Origin: Oscillospiraceae bacterium
GTDB lineage: Bacteria > Bacillota > Clostridia > Oscillospirales > CAG-272
Length of the DNA: 5,413 nt
Direction of reading: 5' to 3'
NCBI GenBank assembly: GCA_009779295.1
Contig: WREN01000174.1
Span: 1 to 5,413 of the forward strand
In this document: positions 1 through 5,413 of the stretch, piece by piece
Numbering within the stretch: the first letter of the stretch is position 1
Layout of the letters: each line of letters opens with the position of its first letter
Notes under the pieces: model-generated
What the model saw: the letters and a program-made list of their open reading frames with translations, nothing else
Databases searched by the model: none
Told to the model about the DNA's origin: nothing
Position numbers and translations under genes: made by a program

Positions 1-852
1 AATTACAAACTTGACGACCCGTATGAATTAGTTACAAATCACAAATGGACGATAGATAAATTTTACGAAATGAGCCAAAACGTTTCGGTAGATTTAAACG
101 GCGACGGGAAATATTATGTTTTAGACGATATGTTCGGATTCGCGACCGAAAATTATAATATATTTATGTTCATAATAGGAGCCGAATGCCGTTTAGCCGT
201 AAAAGATTCAAACGATTTGCCTGTACTTTCAACGATTAATGACAGGTTTTTAACGGCATATGAAAAAGCTGTCGCAATCGACAAGGATATATCCACAGTA
301 AACGCCGGGAGAATAACCGGCGCGGTCGCAAGCGATCCGTTTTACGGCGGTATTATCCCAGCGTTCAATGACGGAAGGATATTGTTTTACATGGGAAGTA
401 TGGCGTTAGTGCCGATGTTCAGAGGGATGGAGCAGGATTTCGGCATATTGCCCATACCTAAATTTGACGAAGCGCAGGATACATATTATACTACCATGAG
501 CGTTTTCAACAACGGCGCGATATATATCCCCACGACAAACGTAAACCTGGAAAGAACAGGAATAATTTTGGAAGCGTTGTCCGCGGAATCACTATATACT
601 TTACGTCCGGCTTATTACGATATGACGCTGAAAGATAAATTTTCGAGGGACAACGAATCCTCAACGATGCTTGATATATTATTCGCCAACCGTATAATCG
701 ATATCGGATCCTCATATAATTTCGGCGGTATATTGGAATTGGTGAGGTCCGGCAGAGATAATTTTATGTCGGGATATGAGGCGCTTGTGAGCAAAGCGAA
801 TTTAGAGATTGAAAAAGTAATAGAACAACTAAAATATAGTAATATAAGTTGA
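1..852 (+). CDS. Extracellular solute-binding lipoprotein of an ABC transporter (C-terminal part, 5' end outside the window)
   Basis: The reading frame is open from base 1 to a TGA at 850-852, giving 283 visible residues. It aligns along its whole length with the solute-binding protein on the minus strand (1545-3005), beginning at about residue 211 of that protein, so roughly 210 N-terminal residues are missing. Shared landmarks are YKLDDPYELV near residue 2, a calcium-type loop DLNGDG at residues 31-42, DFGILPIPKFDE at about 146-157, NLERTGIILEAL at 182-193 and AYYDMTL at 204-210. The DFG-LP-PK-DE block and the spacing of these landmarks are typical of large carbohydrate-type (family 1) solute-binding proteins of Clostridia. 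By homology it would sit outside the membrane, lipid-anchored, and pass a sugar or similar solute to a permease. The ligand cannot be read from the sequence. The first ATG in frame (70) is internal and not the true start. No permease gene is visible. Confidence 0.85.
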   Translation, partial: NYKLDDPYELVTNHKWTIDKFYEMSQNVSVDLNGDGKYYVLDDMFGFATENYNIFMFIIGAECRLAVKDSNDLPVLSTINDRFLTAYEKAVAIDKDISTVNAGRITGAVASDPFYGGIIPAFNDGRILFYMGSMALVPMFRGMEQDFGILPIPKFDEAQDTYYTTMSVFNNGAIYIPTTNVNLERTGIILEALSAESLYTLRPAYYDMTLKDKFSRDNESSTMLDILFANRIIDIGSSYNFGGILELVRSGRDNFMSGYEALVSKANLEIEKVIEQLKYSNIS

Positions 853-990
853 AAAGAGACCACCCCGTCAAATGCCGCACACGTCATTTGCCACCCCTCC
901 CCAGAGGGGAATTTTGGCGTATGTCCGTTGCTTTTCTCCTATTCCCCTCTGGGGAGGGGTGCCGCCCGCAGGCGGTGGGGTGGTCTTTTT
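853..990. repeat. Large cloverleaf-like palindromic element, probably a MITE/REP-type repeat that can also act as a terminator
   Basis: Nested inverted repeats fill this stretch. The outer stem pairs 853-866 with 977-990 (14 pairs, one a G-T wobble). Inside it are three hairpins: a left one pairing 869-874 (CAAATG) with 885-890, a central one pairing 892-912 perfectly with 941-961 (21 pairs, loop 913-940), and a right one pairing 962-966 (CCGCC) with 971-975 around a CGCA loop. The outer stem runs into six T at 986-991, so the transcript of the upstream gene could terminate here. The GC-rich arms differ from the AT-rich flanks. There is no ORF of a transposase inside. From memory, similar CCCCTCCCC/AGAGGGG palindromes recur in Clostridia genomes and give spurious proline-rich ORFs; I could not check copy number. 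No clear target-site duplication is seen. Confidence 0.75.
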
Positions 991-1011
991 TATACTTGTT
1001 TTACTATAAAT

Positions 1012-1042
1012 AAAAAATGGTTGCAATTTGCAACCATTTTTT
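1012..1042. terminator. Bidirectional intrinsic terminator between convergent genes
   Basis: A perfect inverted repeat pairs 1012-1026 with 1028-1042. The core stem is TGGTTGC/GCAACCA with a short AATTT loop, flanked by six A on the left and six T on the right. Read on either strand, the hairpin is followed by a T-run, so it can stop both the plus-strand solute-binding gene and the minus-strand operon. Its right end overlaps the TAA stop of the minus-strand lipoprotein gene (1041-1043) by two bases. Confidence 0.9.
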
Positions 1043-1532
1043 AACTTATCCACGTATTTGTGGTTTTCGTAATTTCCCATGCGTTATTCTTAAATGTAAC
1101 CGTATAATCCGCGCCTATCGCTCCGGTCCCTGAACGCCACTTTTGTGCTGATGTTACGAGGTTATTCTTTGTCAATTCTATATCATTGAAAACTATTACA
1201 AATCCCTCTTCAAAATATAAATCTTTGACATATCCCTTTTCAATTAATCCTTCAATGGTATCCTGTAAAAGTATATATTCATTACTGTCGCAGAAACTTT
1301 GTATGAGCGCAATCAAAAACGAAGTGTCTGCCAATTTCACATTTGTCAAATCTATCGCCAAATAAATGCTGTCCGCATTGAGAGCGGGGTCGTTTTCGTA
1401 AAGTTTTTCAAATATGGTAAAATACGCATTCGCCTGCTCTTCAGGATTAATTGGAGTATCAGTTTTTGAACAAGATGCTATACACAACGCTATACAAATA
1501 ATTGTAAACAAAATAAATATTTTTATTTTCAT
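1041..1532 (-). CDS. Small putative lipoprotein of unknown function (163 aa)
   Basis: The N-terminus has two lysines, a hydrophobic stretch (residues 5-18) and a lipobox IASC with the lipidated cysteine at residue 21. It is therefore expected to be exported and anchored to the outer face of the membrane. The mature part, about 143 residues, has an acidic helical-looking first half and a C-terminal region with SAQKWRSG near residue 128, then YTVTFKNNAWEI and a final WIS. That ending looks like a beta-strand-rich compact domain, but I do not recognise a named family. The ATG at 1530-1532 has a GGAGAG at 1537-1542 four bases upstream. It follows the solute-binding lipoprotein gene by 12 bases and ends the operon at the 1012-1042 terminator. 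It is much richer in A+T (about 36% GC over 1081-1500) than its upstream neighbour. A role as an accessory to the adjacent binding protein is only a guess from position. Confidence 0.85.
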   Translation of the reverse strand: MKIKIFILFTIICIALCIASCSKTDTPINPEEQANAYFTIFEKLYENDPALNADSIYLAIDLTNVKLADTSFLIALIQSFCDSNEYILLQDTIEGLIEKGYVKDLYFEEGFVIVFNDIELTKNNLVTSAQKWRSGTGAIGADYTVTFKNNAWEITKTTNTWIS

Positions 1533-1536
1533 AGTT

Positions 1537-1542
1537 CTCTCC
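1537..1542 (-). promoter_or_regulatory. Ribosome binding site of the small lipoprotein gene
   Basis: GGAGAG on the minus strand, four bases before the ATG at 1530-1532, filling most of the 12-base gap after the stop of the solute-binding protein gene. No promoter is seen in the gap, so the small gene relies on read-through from upstream. Confidence 0.7.
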
Positions 1543-1544
1543 GT

Positions 1545-3005
1545 TTAATCCAAAAAGTATTCGTATGCCTTTTGCATTTCGGTTAACGCTCTGCTTTCCG
1601 CCGCATCATACAGCGACATATATCTGCTGCCGTCTTTCGCCGCATTGCGCAGAACGCCGACCAATCCGCCCCAGTCGAAAGTGAAACACAGGTCATAACA
1701 TTTTGAATCAAAAATGATATTAAACATCTCTTCGCTCTCAACGTCACGCGCGACTTTGGTGTACAGGTTAATATCGTAATACGCTTTTAAAACCGTTTCT
1801 TTCGATTCATACGCCAGCGCTTCGAGAATCAAACCGGTGCGCTCGAAATCCAGGTTGTTGTAAGGAACACCTATTCCACAAGCCGCCCATGTGGCGATTT
1901 CATTTGTGTAGACCTCCTGCGTTTCGTCAAACTTCGGGAACGGCAATACGCCGAAGTCGTTTATCATCGCTCGATAAATCGTTATGTCGTATACGCTTGC
2001 CGCGCGGAACAGACCGCGTTCCTCCATCAGCATTTTGTCCAAGCCTACCCATTGCGACGGTATATCGCTCGCGTTTACGACGATCTGCTTGTCGCACAGG
2101 AATTCGCTCATCTTTTGCATTACGGTGACAGTCCGCAGGCCGTTCATGCACAACTCAGGCGCGCCGGAACTGTTAATTATCGACATCCTTTCGCCGAAAG
2201 CGAAATACCAGACGGGCGCGCTTCCGTAATCCGACAGAACGCCGTATACGTCCTCTTCACCCATTATACCGTCGCCGTTCAAGTCATGCGTTATAACGCG
2301 TCCCATTTCGCTTATCGCCGCAAGCGTCCATTTGTTTTCGCGCACAAGCTGATACGGGTTATCAAGTTTGTATTCCTCGATCAGTTTTTTATTGTAGAAT
2401 ATAGCGTAATTCAATTCCTCGTCGCCAAGCGTGATGTCGCCCATCATTACATAGATTTTCTTGTTCAGCGATAAATCGCGCAGTATCGCCTGATCCCACC
2501 ATTCCTGTTCCAGGTCGATGTAAGGCATAGTATAGAAATCCTTCATCAGATTCTCCTGTGACAGCGTAATAATCCTGTCTATGTACGGACTTATCACGTC
2601 ATACTCCGTATCGCCGGCTGTCAAAGATTTACGCGCTGTCGTATAAGGATCGGTGTTTTCGATATTTTTTATTGTGACATTATACCGCTCTTCAACTATC
2701 ATGTTGCGGGCATACACCGCGTCGTTGATGAGTTCGCCCGCGAAATCTTCCGACCATCCGAAATCGAGGTATTGTCCCCATTTGCCGAAATCTTTCTTAT
2801 CAAAAGATAACACGGTAAATTCGTAGCCTTCGTAATTGATAATAGGTATCGTAAGCGGTTTGCGGCCCGCCGTTGTTTCATCTGAAGAATAATTTGTGTC
2901 TGTTGAAATGTCATTATTATTTGTTTTAACTTCCGAGTTTGACGCGCAGGAAAATAGAACTAAAATTAACGTTAACAATAAACCGCAGCACAAAAATCTT
3001 TTCAC
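1545..3005 (-). CDS. Extracellular solute-binding lipoprotein of an ABC transporter, carbohydrate type (486 aa, GTG start)
   Basis: This is a complete high-affinity binding protein by homology, expected to capture a sugar-like solute outside the cell for an ABC importer. Residues 1-20 form a signal peptide (MKRF, hydrophobic core, then LFSC with the lipid cysteine at 20; phenylalanine at -2 is slightly unusual). A Ser/Thr/Asn/Asp-rich linker of about 30 residues follows. The body starts near INYEGYEFTVL (56-66) and carries NDAVYARNMIVEERYNV (94-110), a calcium-type loop DLNGDGIMGEED (241-252), then DFGVLPFPKFDETQ (350-363), FERTGLILEAL (387-397) and AYYDINL (408-414). The start is GTG at 3003-3005, chosen because it gives the lysine-arginine signal start and has GAGGAG at 3015-3020, nine bases upstream. 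It begins 6 bases after the TIM-barrel gene and is followed 12 bases later by a small lipoprotein. It is a paralog of the protein at 1-852. Permease and ATPase genes are not in the window, and the ligand is unknown. Confidence 0.9.
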   Translation of the reverse strand: MKRFLCCGLLLTLILVLFSCASNSEVKTNNNDISTDTNYSSDETTAGRKPLTIPIINYEGYEFTVLSFDKKDFGKWGQYLDFGWSEDFAGELINDAVYARNMIVEERYNVTIKNIENTDPYTTARKSLTAGDTEYDVISPYIDRIITLSQENLMKDFYTMPYIDLEQEWWDQAILRDLSLNKKIYVMMGDITLGDEELNYAIFYNKKLIEEYKLDNPYQLVRENKWTLAAISEMGRVITHDLNGDGIMGEEDVYGVLSDYGSAPVWYFAFGERMSIINSSGAPELCMNGLRTVTVMQKMSEFLCDKQIVVNASDIPSQWVGLDKMLMEERGLFRAASVYDITIYRAMINDFGVLPFPKFDETQEVYTNEIATWAACGIGVPYNNLDFERTGLILEALAYESKETVLKAYYDINLYTKVARDVESEEMFNIIFDSKCYDLCFTFDWGGLVGVLRNAAKDGSRYMSLYDAAESRALTEMQKAYEYFLD

Positions 3006-3011
3006 ACGTTA

Positions 3012-3911
3012 TCACTCCTCATAACAATTATATTGCATTAACATATATTTCGCGATGTCGTACATTAAATTCGCGGCGCCTACATACAATTGCGGCGATG
3101 GATTCAATAATTTCTTTTCAGGATGCCCTTCTCTTCCGAAACCCGGCGGTAACAGCGAATAAGCCTCCATACCGAAATAGCCTTTGTAATCAATATCGAC
3201 CAGAGCTTTAATTATTGAATCGAAGTTGCAATTACCGAGATACGGCAGCAAATGGCTGTCTAAACTTCCCATGTTGTCGTGGATATGCAGCCCTCTCAAA
3301 CAGCCGCCGAGTTCAACTAACTCTTTGTATTGATCCGCTCCCTGCATATTCGCGTGACCGACGTCCCAGCAAACTCCGATCAGCGGATGATAGTTCATGT
3401 CTGCAATCGTTTCAAGCAATTGTTCCGCGTAAAGATAATAATAGTAGCCGTTGCCGTGCTGATGACAGCTGTTCTCAAGCAGCAGACTCACGTTATTCTT
3501 TTCGGCGGCGTCAAGTAACGAATTGCAAAACTCGATATTCGCTTTGTTGAATTGATCCCAGCTCTCGCCTTCTTTACACAAAGCGTGAAGCACTATCTGC
3601 GGTATGCCCAACATTCCGCAGATTTCGATTTCGCGCCTGAGCAATTCGTCGCATTTGTCGCGGTATTCGCCTTTTTCGTAAGTACTGCCGGAACCGTGTG
3701 ATTGAACGAGTTTGATACCCAAACGTTCGGCGGTTTCGCCGACCTTTTCGCCCCATTCGCGCCAATCGGGTTCCGCAATAGCCGAACCGCTGTACATAGA
3801 TAAATCCGCGTAACGGAACGGAGTTTCGCCCAGTAACTCAAGGCAGGCTGCCATTTGATTACGTCCCCCGACGCAATAGCTTAAAAATGAAATGTCAGTT
3901 GAAATTTTCAT
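3012..3911 (-). CDS. Sugar phosphate isomerase/epimerase family protein (xylose isomerase-like TIM barrel, 299 aa)
   Basis: The protein resembles the xylose isomerase-like / AP endonuclease 2 TIM-barrel superfamily, whose members isomerise or epimerise sugars, inosose or hydroxypyruvate using a divalent metal. Visible motifs in order are QSHGSG (His72), IVLHAL (His109), SLLLEN (Glu146), CWDVGHANM (Asp183, His186), LHIHDN (His209, His211, Asp212), DSHLLPYLG (His220) and GYFGMEAY (Glu249). By family precedent Glu146, Asp183, His209 and Glu249 are the likely metal ligands, so the site looks intact. The protein is cytoplasmic, with no signal peptide. The start is ATG at 3909-3911: it gives the usual strand-one opening MKISTDIS, has GGAGG at 3924-3928, and leaves one base after the ACT gene. 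An upstream ATG at 3938 would add nine residues and overlap that gene. The substrate cannot be deduced. The adjoining solute-binding lipoprotein suggests it works on an imported sugar or polyol, which is inference. Confidence 0.85.
   Translation of the reverse strand: MKISTDISFLSYCVGGRNQMAACLELLGETPFRYADLSMYSGSAIAEPDWREWGEKVGETAERLGIKLVQSHGSGSTYEKGEYRDKCDELLRREIEICGMLGIPQIVLHALCKEGESWDQFNKANIEFCNSLLDAAEKNNVSLLLENSCHQHGNGYYYYLYAEQLLETIADMNYHPLIGVCWDVGHANMQGADQYKELVELGGCLRGLHIHDNMGSLDSHLLPYLGNCNFDSIIKALVDIDYKGYFGMEAYSLLPPGFGREGHPEKKLLNPSPQLYVGAANLMYDIAKYMLMQYNCYEE
3015..3020 (-). promoter_or_regulatory. Ribosome binding site of the solute-binding lipoprotein gene (GTG start)
   Basis: GAGGAG on the minus strand ends nine bases before the GTG at 3003-3005 and abuts the TGA stop of the TIM-barrel gene (3012-3014). 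It supports the GTG start and suggests that ribosomes finishing the upstream gene re-initiate here. Confidence 0.75.
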
Positions 3912-3912
3912 A

Positions 3913-4332
3913 TTAATTAATTTCCTCCAGTCCTTCAAATCCGTTTTTTATTAATATATCGCACGCTTTTAAATCCTCTTCAATTCTCATAAGCACGAAC
4001 GCCTTTTCGGCGTCGTGCGAAATAAAGGCGTATGTGTATTCAATTTGCAGATCGTTATCGGCTAACACATGAAGCACTTTCGATAATCCGCCTGGTTCGT
4101 CGGGCAATGAAACCGAAACCATCGAGTTTATCGATACGATTATTTTATTTTCTCTTAAAACTTTCTCGGCTTTAACCGTATCGTTGACAATCATGCGCAG
4201 CACGCCGTAATCCGCCGTGTCCGCGAGCGACAGCGCGCGGATGTTGATATTGTTTTTCGCGAGTATATCGGTTATCTCCACGAGTTTGCCTTTGCGGTTT
4301 TCAAGAAAAACAGAAATTTGTTTGATTAACAT
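3913..4332 (-). CDS. Tandem ACT domain protein (139 aa), partner of the adjacent CoA ligase
   Basis: Two ACT domains fill the protein, at about residues 4-68 and 72-136. The first shows the classic pattern VFLENRKGKLVEITDILAKNNINI (8-31), with RKG in place of the more usual KPG turn, followed by ADTADYGVLRMIV. The second has VSLPDEPGGLSKVLHVLADNDLQI (74-97). ACT domains bind small ligands, typically amino acids, and no catalytic domain is attached, so this is probably a ligand sensor or regulatory subunit in the cytoplasm. In many anaerobic bacteria and archaea such a protein is encoded next to phenylacetate-CoA ligase, as here. An aromatic amino acid ligand is therefore plausible but not shown. 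The ATG at 4330-4332 starts one base after the ligase stop, with GAGGAG at 4341-4346 inside the ligase gene, so translation is probably coupled. Confidence 0.9.
   Translation of the reverse strand: MLIKQISVFLENRKGKLVEITDILAKNNINIRALSLADTADYGVLRMIVNDTVKAEKVLRENKIIVSINSMVSVSLPDEPGGLSKVLHVLADNDLQIEYTYAFISHDAEKAFVLMRIEEDLKACDILIKNGFEGLEEIN
3924..3928 (-). promoter_or_regulatory. Ribosome binding site of the TIM-barrel gene
   Basis: GGAGG on the minus strand, followed by 12 bases to the ATG at 3909-3911. It lies within the last codons of the ACT gene and decides the start: the alternative ATG at 3936-3938 lies upstream of this site and could not use it. Confidence 0.75.
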
Positions 4333-4333
4333 T

Positions 4334-5413
4334 TTACAATCTCCTCTTGTCTATAACATGTTTCGCTTTGCCTGATGTGCGTTCGATCGCCCCCGGTCCG
4401 ACGAGTGAAATCTTTGCAGATAATCCGATAACGGATTTGACAGCGTTTTTGATTTTGTTGTTCAATTCCTCAAGCCCTTTTATGCTGTCGGAAAAAACTT
4501 GCTCGGATATCTCAACTTGAACCTCAACGACATCCAAATTGTTTACGCGGTCAACGATTATCAGGTAATGCGGGTCAACGTTGCCAATACTCAGCAGAAC
4601 GCTCTCAACCTGCGACGGAAAAACGTTCACTCCGCGGATTATTAGCATGTCGTCGCTACGCCCTTTGAGCTTGTTCATGCGAACGAAAGTGCGCCCGCAA
4701 GGACAGCTTTCATGTGTTATGCTTGAAATGTCGTGGGTGTTGTAGCGGATTAACGGCAGAGCTTCTTTGGTTATACACGTGAATACGACTTCGCCCTCCG
4801 TACCGTTCGGTACTGGATTCCCTTCGAAATCGATAATTTCAATCAAAAAATGGTCTTCGTTGACGTGGAAACCGTTGCGGTACTCACATTCATACGCTAC
4901 GCCCGGTCCGATTATTTCCGCGATTCCGAAAATATCGTAGGATTTTATGTTGAACTTCTCATCAAGCTGTTTCCGCATATTTTCCGACCACGGCTCCGCG
5001 CCGAAGATACCGACTTTCAAATTAAGTTTGCTGCCTTTCAGTTCGTCTGCGATGTACAGCGCGTATGACGGCGTGCAGCATAGGATCGTCGCGCCGAAAT
5101 CCTGCATCATAGTGATTTGTTTTGCCGTATCGCCTGTTGACGCGGGAACAACGGTCGCGCCGATCTTCTCAACACCGTAGTGCATCCCTAAACCACCCGT
5201 GAACAGTCCGTATCCGTATGCGATGTGAACGACGTCATTCTCATCTGCGCCATTCGCAACCAGCGTTCTCGCTACACATTCGCTCCATATTTCTAAATCG
5301 TTTTTAGTGTAACCGACGACGGTTTGTTTTCCGGTTGTACCGGATGTAGCGTGTATACGCACCACTTCGCTCATCGGCACCGCGAACATTCCGTAAGGGT
5401 AGTTGTCGCGCAA
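4334..5413 (-). CDS. paaK: Phenylacetate-CoA ligase family enzyme (N-terminus outside the window)
   Basis: This is an adenylate-forming enzyme that would activate an aryl acid such as phenylacetate with ATP and CoA, or run in reverse from the CoA ester. The visible 359 residues open with LRDNYPYGMFAVPMSEVVRIHA, typical of PaaK, then the phosphate-binding loop TSGTTGK (23-29), IFGAEPWSENMR (136-147), YDIFGIAEIIGPGVAYEC (159-176), GEVVFTCITKEALPLIRYNTHD (207-228), a CPCGRT pair of cysteines (237-242), KGRSDDMLIIRGVNVFPSQVE (250-270) and the C-terminal SGKAKHVIDKRR (347-358), whose lysines include the expected catalytic one. Full PaaK proteins are about 430 residues, so some 70-80 are missing at the right edge; the frame is open there and the edge TTG is internal. 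Departures from the family norm are Ala165 where Ser or Thr usually precedes the glutamate, and RYNTHD instead of RYRTRD. The real substrate may thus be another aryl or branched acid. It is the first visible gene of the operon. Confidence 0.9.
   Translation of the reverse strand: MRDNYPYGMFAVPMSEVVRIHATSGTTGKQTVVGYTKNDLEIWSECVARTLVANGADENDVVHIAYGYGLFTGGLGMHYGVEKIGATVVPASTGDTAKQITMMQDFGATILCCTPSYALYIADELKGSKLNLKVGIFGAEPWSENMRKQLDEKFNIKSYDIFGIAEIIGPGVAYECEYRNGFHVNEDHFLIEIIDFEGNPVPNGTEGEVVFTCITKEALPLIRYNTHDISSITHESCPCGRTFVRMNKLKGRSDDMLIIRGVNVFPSQVESVLLSIGNVDPHYLIIVDRVNNLDVVEVQVEISEQVFSDSIKGLEELNNKIKNAVKSVIGLSAKISLVGPGAIERTSGKAKHVIDKRRL
4341..4346 (-). promoter_or_regulatory. Ribosome binding site of the ACT gene
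   Basis: GAGGAG on the minus strand, eight bases before the ATG at 4330-4332. It is embedded in the last codons (Lys-Arg-Arg-Leu) of the CoA ligase gene, so the two genes are probably translationally coupled. Confidence 0.75.

Noticed and set aside
1..69. The left protein starting at the ATG at 70
   Set aside because: The frame is open to base 1, and the upstream codons match the paralog (YKLDDPYELV against YKLDNPYQLV), so this is an internal methionine.
853..1042. CRISPR array or riboswitch in the intergenic gap
   Set aside because: The repeats are inverted rather than regularly spaced direct repeats, and the structure lies downstream of both convergent genes, where a riboswitch controlling either would not be placed.
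868..1080. Minus-strand ORF with a PPPAGGTPPQRG segment
   Set aside because: It is a translation of the palindromic repeat arms and runs through the bidirectional terminator into the end of the real lipoprotein gene. It is low-complexity, has no supporting ribosome binding site, and is typical of spurious ORFs from such repeats.
2052..2474. 140-codon plus-strand ORF
   Set aside because: It lies entirely antisense to the well-supported solute-binding protein gene, and its translation has no recognisable domain or signal.
3215..3550. 111-codon plus-strand ORF
   Set aside because: It is antisense to the TIM-barrel gene, whose catalytic motifs are intact. The product is rich in Arg, Ser and Cys, as expected of a shadow frame.
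3912..3938. Longer start for the TIM-barrel protein at the ATG at 3936-3938 (extra MKDWRKLIN)
   Set aside because: It would overlap the ACT gene, place the GGAGG downstream of the start, and add residues before the natural strand-one opening MKISTDIS.

Overview
The window looks like a piece of a Clostridia-type Bacillota genome, probably an uncultured gut or rumen lineage. The clues are strong GGAGG-type ribosome binding sites before every minus-strand start, tightly packed genes, lipoprotein signal peptides, the family of large sugar-type solute-binding lipoproteins, and a phenylacetate-CoA ligase followed by a tandem-ACT protein. This assignment is inferred from gene style; no marker gene is present.

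Layout: the left edge (1-852, plus strand) is the C-terminal part of an ABC-transporter solute-binding protein whose N-terminus lies outside the window. A 188-base gap (853-1040) follows. It holds a large structured palindrome (853-990) and then a compact bidirectional terminator hairpin (1012-1042). Everything to the right (1041-5413) is one tightly packed minus-strand gene string, read from right to left: phenylacetate-CoA ligase family enzyme (cut by the right edge), tandem-ACT protein, xylose-isomerase-like TIM-barrel protein, a second solute-binding lipoprotein, and a small AT-rich lipoprotein of unknown role. The gaps between these five genes are 1, 1, 6 and 12 bases, and each ribosome binding site lies in or beside the end of the preceding gene. 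They are therefore very likely one operon with translational coupling, ending at the 1012-1042 hairpin.

Functionally the operon joins two themes. The CoA ligase and ACT pair is a familiar unit in anaerobes, usually linked to aryl-acid or aryl-pyruvate metabolism. The TIM-barrel enzyme and solute-binding lipoprotein look like sugar or polyol capture and conversion. No permease or ATPase gene is visible. The two solute-binding proteins, on opposite strands and converging on the same gap, are clear paralogs and share a calcium-type DxNxDG loop.

I found no CRISPR array, transposase, phage gene, tRNA or rRNA, and no convincing new multi-gene system. The observations most worth a second look are the cloverleaf-like palindrome with symmetric outer arms reaching into the end of the left gene, the mixed operon, and the compositional break at the small lipoprotein gene.
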